A stretch of 40,355 bases of DNA from positions 16,354 to 56,708 of the forward strand of contig MICN01000030.1 of NCBI GenBank assembly GCA_001829875.1, in the 5' to 3' direction. Both the position numbers and the translations under genes were made by a program. This DNA is from Syntrophus sp. GWC2_56_31 (GTDB lineage Bacteria; Desulfobacterota; Syntrophia; Syntrophales; UBA5619). Shown here piece by piece: positions 20,403 to 28,089 of this stretch. The number at the start of each line of letters is the position of its first letter. The stretch's first letter is position 1. The notes below the pieces were generated by a model, which worked only from the letters and a program-made list of their open reading frames with translations, did no database searches and was not told the origin of the DNA.

Positions 20403-21251
20403 ATGAGCAATGACAAGATTATCCTCTCGGTTGCCACGACAGGCAGTTGGGCGCTCAAATCGCATAACCCTGCCCTGCCCATCACCCCTGGGGAGATTGC
20501 CCGGGCGGCGGTGGAGAGCTGGCGCGAAGGTGCCTCCGTTGTCCATGTCCATGTCCGGGATGATGCGGGAGCGATGAGTTGCGACCTGGCGAGATTCAGG
20601 CGGGTGAAGGAACTGATTCGCGCCCAGGGGTGCGATGCAATCATCAATTTCAGCACCAGCGGCGGGGCCGGTCGCGTGAACGAGGATGAGCGTTTCAACA
20701 GCCTGGCCGCCGGACCGGAACTGGCATCGCTCGATGCCGGCTCGATAAACTTTAACGAGCGCGTCTTTTTGAATTCACCGGATTTTCTTGAGGAACTGGC
20801 CAGACGTATGCTGGAGGCCCATGTTAAACCGGAAATCGAGGCCTTCGACAGCGGCATGATCGGCAACGCCATGACGCTCATAGAGAAGGGATTGATCAAA
20901 ACGCCCCTCTGGTGGCAGTTCGTCCTCGGTGTGAAGGGGGGCGCCGCGGCCACGGTACGTTCGCTGGTTCATCTGGTGGAGAGCTTGCCCGCAGGTTCGC
21001 TGTGGTCCGTCTGTGCCGTAGGGTGGCGTCAGCTGCCTCTGAACGTGCAGGCGATCGTGATGGGCGGGCACGCCCGTACCGGTCTGGAGGATAACCTGTA
21101 CTACAGACGGGGCGAATTGGCCCAAAGCAACGCTCAATTGGTGGCCCGTCTTGCCCGGATTGCGCGTGAGTGCGGCCGCGAACCGGCCACCCCCAACGAG
21201 GCCCGGGAGATCCTTGGACTGACCGGGACAGGAGGATCACTATCTCCATGA
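20403..21251 (+). CDS. 3-keto-5-aminohexanoate cleavage enzyme family protein (BKACE, DUF849)
   Basis: KIILSVATTGSWALKSHNPALPITPGEIARAAVESWREGASVVHVHVRDDAGAMS; HVHVRD metal-site motif and EIEAFDSGMI present. Confidence 0.9.
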   Translation: MSNDKIILSVATTGSWALKSHNPALPITPGEIARAAVESWREGASVVHVHVRDDAGAMSCDLARFRRVKELIRAQGCDAIINFSTSGGAGRVNEDERFNSLAAGPELASLDAGSINFNERVFLNSPDFLEELARRMLEAHVKPEIEAFDSGMIGNAMTLIEKGLIKTPLWWQFVLGVKGGAAATVRSLVHLVESLPAGSLWSVCAVGWRQLPLNVQAIVMGGHARTGLEDNLYYRRGELAQSNAQLVARLARIARECGREPATPNEAREILGLTGTGGSLSP

Positions 21252-22195
21252 CAGAAATACGCAATGTAACCATCATCGGAGCGGGTACCATGGGCCATTC
21301 GCTTGCCCAGGTCTTTGCCCAGGAAGGGTGCAGCGTCTGGCTGACCGATCTCCGGGAAGAAATCCTTTCAAACGCAAAAAAGCTCATCGCCTCAAATCTC
21401 CGTACCCTGATAGAGATGAAGCTGCTGAAAAAGAGCCGGCTCGCCCAGACGCTGAACCGGATTAAAACAACCACGACGATCGAAGAGGCTTGCAGGAATG
21501 CGGACCTTGTCATCGAGGCGATCATCGAGGATGTTGCGGCAAAAAAAGAGCTGTTCGGGCGGTTGGATCGCATCGCTCCGCCGCAAGCCATTCTGGCCAG
21601 CAACACTTCCTACCTGGATATTTTTAAATTCGTGGAGACCAGGAGACCGGACAAGGTGCTCATCACCCACTGGTTTGCCCCGCCGCATATCGTTCCCCTA
21701 GTCGAGATCGTTCGCGGTCCCGAGACTTCGCAGGAGACCGTCGATCGGGTGACGGTTCTGATGACCAAAATGGGGAAGACGCCGCTTGTGATTTCCAAGT
21801 TCCTACCGGGCTTCATCGCCAACCGGCTTCAGAGCGCCCTAAACAATGAGGTGCTCCACCTCCTGGATAACGGATATGTCACCCCCGAGCAGATCGATGC
21901 GGCGACCAAGGCAAGTTTTGGTTTGCGAATGCCCATCCTGGGCCTGACGAAAAGGATGGATTACACCGGCCTCGACCTCACCCAGAAAATTATCGCTAAC
22001 GCGGCGTACGAAGCGCCGCCGCGGCGGACCCGATCCGTGACGGTCGACCGGCTGGTTTCCGAGGGAAAGCTCGGGGTCAAAACCGGGAGCGGATACCATC
22101 AGTACGGTGGCCGTTCCACCGAAGAGATCATGAAGGAACGGGATATCAAGCTGATCAAACTGCGTGAATTTCTCAAGGGGATTGGAGAACTGTAA
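21248..22195 (+). CDS. 3-hydroxyacyl-CoA dehydrogenase family protein
   Basis: NVTIIGAGTMGHSLAQVFAQEGCSVWLTDLR Rossmann motif; LASNTSYLDI; HWFAPPHIVPLVEIVRGPETS; PGFIANRLQSALNNEV. ORF-track start 21170 is an extension; ATG at 21248. Confidence 0.9.
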   Translation: MTEIRNVTIIGAGTMGHSLAQVFAQEGCSVWLTDLREEILSNAKKLIASNLRTLIEMKLLKKSRLAQTLNRIKTTTTIEEACRNADLVIEAIIEDVAAKKELFGRLDRIAPPQAILASNTSYLDIFKFVETRRPDKVLITHWFAPPHIVPLVEIVRGPETSQETVDRVTVLMTKMGKTPLVISKFLPGFIANRLQSALNNEVLHLLDNGYVTPEQIDAATKASFGLRMPILGLTKRMDYTGLDLTQKIIANAAYEAPPRRTRSVTVDRLVSEGKLGVKTGSGYHQYGGRSTEEIMKERDIKLIKLREFLKGIGEL

Positions 22196-22212
22196 AGAGA
22201 GGACGTGGAATA

Positions 22213-23343
22213 TTGAGTCGAGAATGGAGATTGATGCAGGGTAACCAGGCGATGTCGGAAGGCGCCATTTATGCCGGGGCGAAATTCTTTGCCGGCTATC
22301 CGATAACACCCTCTTCTGAAATCGCCGAGGAATGTTCCAAGGTCATGCTCAAAATCGGCGGCATCTACATGCAGATGGAAGACGAAATAGCCAGTATTGC
22401 AGCGGTGATCGGGGCTTCGCTGGCCGGGGCCAAGGCATTCACCGCGACGAGCGGCCCCGGTTTTTCACTGATGCAGGAGAACCTCGGACTTGCGGTCATG
22501 GGAGAAGTCCCCTGCGTGGTGATCGATGTCCAGCGGCGGGGACCGAGCACCGGCCTGTCGACAAAACCGGCGCAGGGCGACGTCATGCAGCTTCGATGGG
22601 GCCGTCACGGCGATCAGGCGGTGATCGCCCTTTGCCCCGCGACGGTGGCCGAATGTTTTTTCATGACGGTCAAGGCATTTAATTTTGCGGAAAAATTCCG
22701 TGTCCCCGTGATCGTGGCGCCCGATGAAATTATCGGCCATATGCGCGAGAATTTTTCCCCCCCCGCTCCGGGCGAGGTGGAGGTGGTCGACAGGAAAACC
22801 CCTTCCGGCCCCCCGCGAGAGTACTTGCCATTTACAGCCGACCCGGACGGTGTGGCGCCTCTGGCATCTTACGGGAGCGACTACGTATTCCATGTGTCGA
22901 GCTCGATGCATGGTCCCGACGGGTGCAGCAACAACGATCCCGACAACGCCGCCTGGCGGGTGGCCCAACTGCACAGGAAGATCGAGATGCACAGGGACGA
23001 GATTGTCATCTGCAAAACCTTTTCCACGGAGGATGCGGACATCCTGTTGATCGCCTATGGTGCAACCACGCGTGCCAGCCGCGCCGCGGCATTGGAGCTC
23101 CGGAAGCGAGGGGTCGGAGCCGGCGTCCTGCAACTGATCACACTCTGGCCTTTTGCCGACAAGGAAGTGGCAATGCTGGGCGCCCGGGCAAAGGCGGTAA
23201 TCGTGCCGGAGATGAATTATGGCGGTCAGATCGCCGGCGAGGTACAGAAGGTCCTCGGAAGCGGGGCGGATATCAGAAGGGTCAATAGCTACAATGGTGA
23301 GATCATCACACCGCAGGACATTTTGCAGGTCATGAAAATGTAA
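22213..23343 (+). CDS. 2-oxoacid:ferredoxin oxidoreductase subunit alpha (KorA/VorB-like)
   Basis: MQGNQAMSEGAIYAGAKFFAGYPITPSSEIAE; ATSGPGFSLMQENLGLAVMGEVPCVVIDVQRRGPSTG. TTG start 22213 or ATG 22234. Confidence 0.92.
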   Translation: MSREWRLMQGNQAMSEGAIYAGAKFFAGYPITPSSEIAEECSKVMLKIGGIYMQMEDEIASIAAVIGASLAGAKAFTATSGPGFSLMQENLGLAVMGEVPCVVIDVQRRGPSTGLSTKPAQGDVMQLRWGRHGDQAVIALCPATVAECFFMTVKAFNFAEKFRVPVIVAPDEIIGHMRENFSPPAPGEVEVVDRKTPSGPPREYLPFTADPDGVAPLASYGSDYVFHVSSSMHGPDGCSNNDPDNAAWRVAQLHRKIEMHRDEIVICKTFSTEDADILLIAYGATTRASRAAALELRKRGVGAGVLQLITLWPFADKEVAMLGARAKAVIVPEMNYGGQIAGEVQKVLGSGADIRRVNSYNGEIITPQDILQVMKM

Positions 23344-23464
23344 GGCTTCGTAAAAAGGCCGCAGGCAAGGCGCGCGAATCCTTAGGAATGAGGCGTACTG
23401 TTGCGTACGCCGCAATGACGAATGATGAAGCGCAACGTGGCATCCGGACTTTTTACGTAGCCGT
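23342..23464. repeat. Nested-palindrome repeat, full copy B
   Basis: AAGGCTTCGTAAAAAGGCCGCAGGCAAGGCGCGCGAATCC...GGCGTAC-tgttgc-GTACGCC...GGACTTTTTACGTAGCCGTT; outer arms slightly decayed. Confidence 0.93.
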
Positions 23465-23485
23465 TGGGTTGAGAGGGGGAAATAC

Positions 23486-24319
23486 GTGGCACACGCTACA
23501 GGCACAAAATATCTGAAAGACGGGGTCTTGCCGCACATGTGGTGCTCGGGTTGCGGGATCGGCGTCATGCTGGGCGCCATGCTGCGGGCATTCGAGGAAC
23601 TGGATTACAAGAGATCCGATACAGTCGTCGTGACGGGGATCGGCTGCACGGGGAAGGCCGACGATTATCTCGTCACCAACGCCCTGCACACCACGCACGG
23701 CCGAGCCCTGCCGTACGCCACGGGGATCAAGGCCTTCAATCCGAGCCTGCACGTGGTGGTTTTGATGGGTGACGGCGACAGCGTGACGATCGGCGGGAAC
23801 CACTTTATCCATGCGGCCCGACGGAATATCGATCTGACGGCGATTGTCATCAACAACTTCAACTACGGCATGACGGGCGGTCAGGTTTCCGGCACCACGC
23901 CGGGGGGACGGTTCACCAGCACCACCTCCTGGGGAAATCCGGAACGCGATTTCGATATCTGCGCCCTGGCCGAGGTCGCCGGCGCCAATTATGTCGCCAG
24001 AGAGACGCCATACCACGGCTGGGAATTGAAGGAGCACATCAAGGAAGCCCTAAACAAGAGGGGGTTTTCGCTCGTCGAGGTCTTCAGTCCCTGCCCCACC
24101 CATTTCGGCAAGAACAACGAAATGAAGCAGACCAGGGAAATGCTCGACTGGTTCAAGATGAGAGGATTGCCCGCCGATCGTTACAGAAAACTGGATGATG
24201 AGGAAAAGAAAAACCATTTTGCCATCGGAAAGCTTGTCGATCGGGATAACCCGGACTTCACCACCCGTTATGAAGAGATCAGAGAAAAGGCGATCAGAGG
24301 TTCAAAGGAACAGGCATGA
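23486..24319 (+). CDS. 2-oxoacid:ferredoxin oxidoreductase subunit beta (TPP-binding)
   Basis: GVLPHMWCSGCGIGVMLGAML; VVLMGDGDSVTIGGNHFIHAARRNIDLTAIVINNFNYGMTGGQVSGTTP (TPP motif GDGD..NN). GTG start. Confidence 0.93.
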   Translation: MAHATGTKYLKDGVLPHMWCSGCGIGVMLGAMLRAFEELDYKRSDTVVVTGIGCTGKADDYLVTNALHTTHGRALPYATGIKAFNPSLHVVVLMGDGDSVTIGGNHFIHAARRNIDLTAIVINNFNYGMTGGQVSGTTPGGRFTSTTSWGNPERDFDICALAEVAGANYVARETPYHGWELKEHIKEALNKRGFSLVEVFSPCPTHFGKNNEMKQTREMLDWFKMRGLPADRYRKLDDEEKKNHFAIGKLVDRDNPDFTTRYEEIREKAIRGSKEQA

Positions 24320-24882
24320 AGATAAAAAATAACGAAAAACGATACGAAGTCATCCTGGCCGGATCGGGGGGTCAGGGGCTTGTACTTTCCGGCATCATGC
24401 TGGGCGAGGCGGCGGTGCTGGAAGGCAGGGTGGTCGTCCAGACGCAATCATACGGAATAGCCAGCCGCGGGGGCTTGTCCCTGGCCGAAGTGATCATCGA
24501 TCGGGAGGAGATTGTCTATCAGCAGGTGCAGACGCCGGACATCATCCTGACGCTGACCGAAGAGGCCCTGGAAAAGTTCGCCCCTTATGCGGACAAAGGG
24601 ATCGCGATTTTTTACGATACGACACTCGCGAAGGTCCGAACCGGGGAGTATTTGACCGGTTATCCCTTCACGCAGATCGCCAGCGACCTGGGGAATGTCG
24701 GTTCCGTCAACATCCTTTCGCTGGGGGCGATGATTACTGCGCTCCCGATGGTAAAGACTGAAAGCCTGGCCCAGGTGATCCGGAAACGCTTCCGGGGACA
24801 GGCCCAGGAGATGAATCTAGCGATGCTGCAGGCGGGCGCGGACCTGATCAGAAAGGGAGAGAGAACGTGGGAACCATCTTGA
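24316..24882 (+). CDS. 2-oxoacid:ferredoxin oxidoreductase subunit gamma
   Basis: YEVILAGSGGQGLVLSGIMLGEAAVLEGRVVVQTQSYGIASRGGLSLAEVII; overlaps beta stop. Confidence 0.92.
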   Translation: MKIKNNEKRYEVILAGSGGQGLVLSGIMLGEAAVLEGRVVVQTQSYGIASRGGLSLAEVIIDREEIVYQQVQTPDIILTLTEEALEKFAPYADKGIAIFYDTTLAKVRTGEYLTGYPFTQIASDLGNVGSVNILSLGAMITALPMVKTESLAQVIRKRFRGQAQEMNLAMLQAGADLIRKGERTWEPS

Positions 24883-26471
24883 AGGGGAAGAAATCGACGG
24901 CCCCTTGCCGGGAGGCCTGCCCGGCGGGGATCGATGTCCCCCGTTATATCCGGCATATCAGAGCGGGACAATTTACCGAGGCGCTTGAGGTGATCCGGGA
25001 GCGTATCCCGTTCCCCTTTGTCTGCGGCTACGCCTGCGTCCACCCCTGCGAGACGAAATGCGCGAGGCTTCAGTTCGATGAAGCGGTTGCCATCCGGATG
25101 CTCAAAAAAGTGGCTGCAGAGAAAGGCGCGCAGAAACCGGCGCGGATCGCCAAACGGCCGCCCAGCGGAAAAAAGGTGGCCGTTATCGGTTCCGGCCCAT
25201 GCGGGCTGACCGCCGCCTACTACCTGGCCGGTCAGGGACACCGGGTAACCGTTTATGAAGCGCTTCCCCTCCCGGGAGGGTTGCTGCGCTACGGTATCCC
25301 GGAGTATCGCCTGCCCGTGAAGATCGTGGATCGGGAGATCGAATCAATCCGTGCAAACGGAGTCGAGATCATCACGGGAGCGCCCATCGCGTCGGCGGCT
25401 TCCCTTCGGGAGAAGGGTTTTGATGCGGTCTTCGTGGCGACAGGCGCGTGGAAATCGGTGAAGATGGGGATACCCGGCGAGGATTCGCCTGGCGTGATCG
25501 ACGGCCTCGCTTTCCTCCGTCAGGTGAACGAAGGCAACGCGCCGGCGATCGGGCGGAGGGCGGTTGTTGTGGGGGGGGGCAATACGGCGATCGACGCCTC
25601 ACGTGCATCGGTCCGCCTCGGGGCCGAGGTCGTACAGCTCTATCGACGGACCCGCAAGGAAATGCCGGCCGGCGACGAAGAGATTGTCGAGGCCATCGAG
25701 GAAGGTATCAGCATCGACTATCTGGCGGCGCCGGTGAGGATCGAAAAAGGCCGGGTGACCTGCACCCGGATGCGGCTCGACAAGCCCGATGCGACCGGCC
25801 GTCGGGCGCCGGTTCCCGTTGCCGGCAGCGAGTTCAGCCTGCCGTTCGATACACTGATCATGGCGATCGGTCAGTCGGCGGATGCCGGGTCGCTCCATCT
25901 TGAAGAGGAAAATAACGGGGCGGTTCGGGTGGATCGGGGCAATCTCGCCACGTCACAGAGGGGAATCTTCGCCGGTGGCGATGCGGTCAGCGGACCTTCG
26001 ACAATCATCGAGGCCATCGCCCAGGGAAGACTGGCCTGCGTTTCCATCGACCGTTTTTTGGGGGGAACGGGGAATCTCGCGGAGGCTCTGTCTGAAGAGT
26101 CGACGCTGGCCCTCCCCGATACGGCGCCGCGAGGCACGGAGCGACCGGTGACCAAGAAAATCCCCAAGAAACGGCGATCCGGCACATTCGATCCTGTGGA
26201 GCTGTCATATACGAAAAAAGCCGCCATGGCGGAAGCCGAACGCTGTCTCTCTTGCGACCTCTGCGACTTCGACGTGTTAATCAATGGTCTTATCTGCAAA
26301 GACTGTGGCTACTGCCGGGAGGTGTGCAGCCTCGGCATTTTCGAACAGTCGGCGGATTTCAATCCCAGCGGCTATAAACCGGCCATCGCGGTACACACCG
26401 ATCAATGCATCGGTTGTCTGCGCTGTCTTTATATCTGCCCGGATTTTGCCATTACGATTCAAGAGCGATAA
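24867..26471 (+). CDS. GltD-like NAD(P)/FAD-dependent oxidoreductase fused to a C-terminal 2[4Fe-4S] ferredoxin domain
   Basis: CREACPAGIDVPRYIRHIRAGQF..; KKVAVIGSGPCGLTAAYYLAGQGHRVTVYEALPLPGGLLRYGIPEYRLP; C-term CKDCGYCREVC ... CIGCLRCLYIC. Confidence 0.92.
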   Translation: MGTILKGKKSTAPCREACPAGIDVPRYIRHIRAGQFTEALEVIRERIPFPFVCGYACVHPCETKCARLQFDEAVAIRMLKKVAAEKGAQKPARIAKRPPSGKKVAVIGSGPCGLTAAYYLAGQGHRVTVYEALPLPGGLLRYGIPEYRLPVKIVDREIESIRANGVEIITGAPIASAASLREKGFDAVFVATGAWKSVKMGIPGEDSPGVIDGLAFLRQVNEGNAPAIGRRAVVVGGGNTAIDASRASVRLGAEVVQLYRRTRKEMPAGDEEIVEAIEEGISIDYLAAPVRIEKGRVTCTRMRLDKPDATGRRAPVPVAGSEFSLPFDTLIMAIGQSADAGSLHLEEENNGAVRVDRGNLATSQRGIFAGGDAVSGPSTIIEAIAQGRLACVSIDRFLGGTGNLAEALSEESTLALPDTAPRGTERPVTKKIPKKRRSGTFDPVELSYTKKAAMAEAERCLSCDLCDFDVLINGLICKDCGYCREVCSLGIFEQSADFNPSGYKPAIAVHTDQCIGCLRCLYICPDFAITIQER

Positions 26472-26486
26472 AACAGGAGAGAGAAA

Positions 26487-27923
26487 ATGGGACTGATGAC
26501 TAAGGCGGAATATATCGAGTCGCTCCGGCGAATGAAACCTACTGTATACATGTTCGGCGAGAAGATTGAAAACGTGGTGGATAACCCGCGCCTGCGGGCC
26601 GGCATCGAGGCCACCGGGGCCACCTATGAACTGGCCGAGTCCCCCGAGCATCGCGACCTGATCGTGACCCACAGCACATTGACCGACAAGCCGGTCAACC
26701 GCTTCAATAAACCGCCCGAATCCGTCGCGGACCTGGTCGCCCGGGTCAAGATCAATCGTCTGCTGGGCCGGCGCGTCGGCACCTGTTTCCAGAGATGCAC
26801 CGGCCTGGACTGCCTGGTCGCGCTGTCCGTGACGACCTACGACATCGACCGAAAGTACGATACCCAGTACCATCGGCGGTTCACCGATTTTTTGAAACAT
26901 ATGCAGAAAAACGATTTTACGGCCAATGCGGGGGTGACCGACGTCAAAGGGGATCGGAATCTTAGTCCCAAGGATCAGGCGGACAAGGATGTGTACCTCC
27001 ATGTGGTCGAGAAGCGCGATGACGGCATCGTTGTGCGCGGCGCCAAATGCCATCAGACCGGTTCGTTGTCGGCGCACGAGATTATCGTTCTGCCCACCCG
27101 GGCCCTGCGCAAAGGGGAAGAGGAGTTCGCGGTGGCCTTTGCCGTTCCGAGCGATACGGCGGGCATCATTCACGTTGTCGGCCGCTCGAGCCTGGATACA
27201 AGGGAGCAGGACGGTTGCGACTGCGGCAACCAGCGGTATTCCAAATACGCCCCAACCGTTATCTTGGACAACGTCTTCGTCCCCTGGGAGCGGGTTTTTT
27301 TGTGCGGCGAGTGGGAATTCGCCGCCGATCTGGTGGCCTATTTCTCCGCCTTCCACCGCCAGAGCCATGGCGGCTGCAAGGCCGGCAAGATCGACTGCAT
27401 GGTGGGGGCGGCCCTGACCATGATGGAGTACAACGGCACTCAGAAGGTCAGCCACCACAAAGAAAAGGTCACCGACATGATCCATCGCGCCGAGACCTTG
27501 TACGGTTGTTCGTTGGCCGCCTCTTATGAGGGCAGGCGAATGCCGTCCGGCACGTATTTTATCGATCCGGTTTTAGCCAATGCGTCCAAGATTCACGAGG
27601 GAAAAGAGATGGCCGAGGCGACCCGGCTGATGATCGATATCGCCGGCGGTTTTGTGGCAGACCTGCCTTCCGACCGGGACTTTGACCATCCCGCGGTCGG
27701 CCCGCTCCTGAAGAAATATCTCAAAGGGGTCGAAGCGACGCCGGTCGAAAACCGGGTTCGGATGTTCCGCCTGATCGAAAAGCTTGCGATGGAAAGCGCC
27801 GATACGATTTCCGATATTCACGGCGGTGGTTCTCCGGCGGCGCACCGGCTCACCATCTTCCGGGAATCGAACAACGAGGCTAAGGTAACGGCTGCAAAAA
27901 GGCTGGCCGGAATCGATGAATGA
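26487..27923 (+). CDS. 4-hydroxybutyryl-CoA dehydratase / 4-hydroxyphenylacetate 3-hydroxylase family protein with apparently conserved [4Fe-4S] ligands
   Basis: 478 aa; CFQRC (Cx3C) and HRQSHGGC (Hx6C) match the C99/C103/H292/C299 ligand spacing known for AbfD. Confidence 0.85.
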   Translation: MGLMTKAEYIESLRRMKPTVYMFGEKIENVVDNPRLRAGIEATGATYELAESPEHRDLIVTHSTLTDKPVNRFNKPPESVADLVARVKINRLLGRRVGTCFQRCTGLDCLVALSVTTYDIDRKYDTQYHRRFTDFLKHMQKNDFTANAGVTDVKGDRNLSPKDQADKDVYLHVVEKRDDGIVVRGAKCHQTGSLSAHEIIVLPTRALRKGEEEFAVAFAVPSDTAGIIHVVGRSSLDTREQDGCDCGNQRYSKYAPTVILDNVFVPWERVFLCGEWEFAADLVAYFSAFHRQSHGGCKAGKIDCMVGAALTMMEYNGTQKVSHHKEKVTDMIHRAETLYGCSLAASYEGRRMPSGTYFIDPVLANASKIHEGKEMAEATRLMIDIAGGFVADLPSDRDFDHPAVGPLLKKYLKGVEATPVENRVRMFRLIEKLAMESADTISDIHGGGSPAAHRLTIFRESNNEAKVTAAKRLAGIDE

Positions 27924-27976
27924 CCGGTAGCGCAACCCGCATGCCCCGACTTCTATGAGGGGTTAAGCGGCGCAAC

Positions 27977-28012
27977 AAAAAAGCAGGACTCTTCCTTGCC
28001 GTGAAGCCCCGC
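27977..28012 (-). terminator. Candidate terminator for the TRAP operon
   Basis: Minus strand GCGGGGCTTC..GAGTCCTGC (with G-U pairs) then TTTTTTG, in the gap between convergent genes. Confidence 0.5.
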
Positions 28013-28089
28013 TCTGTGGGCGGTGATCGTCACTCCTTCGCAGCCGGCACGCTGCTTTCCCTCATCGATGTAGACATCCGAAGACGATT

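Noticed and set aside
22465-23580. 371-aa minus-strand ORF across korA, repeat B and korB
   Set aside because: Spans a repeat and two confidently called sense genes; no motif support.
26277-27485. 402-aa minus-strand ORF antisense to the 4HBCD-like gene
   Set aside because: The sense strand has conserved Fe-S ligand motifs; the antisense product has no family features.
27953-28089. Possible short coding remnant downstream of the TRAP permease (..DEGKQRAGCEGVTITAHRAGLHGKEESCFFVAPLNPS)
   Set aside because: No clear start or recognisable family; better explained as a convergent intergenic region with a terminator. A universal stress protein remnant was considered but not supported.
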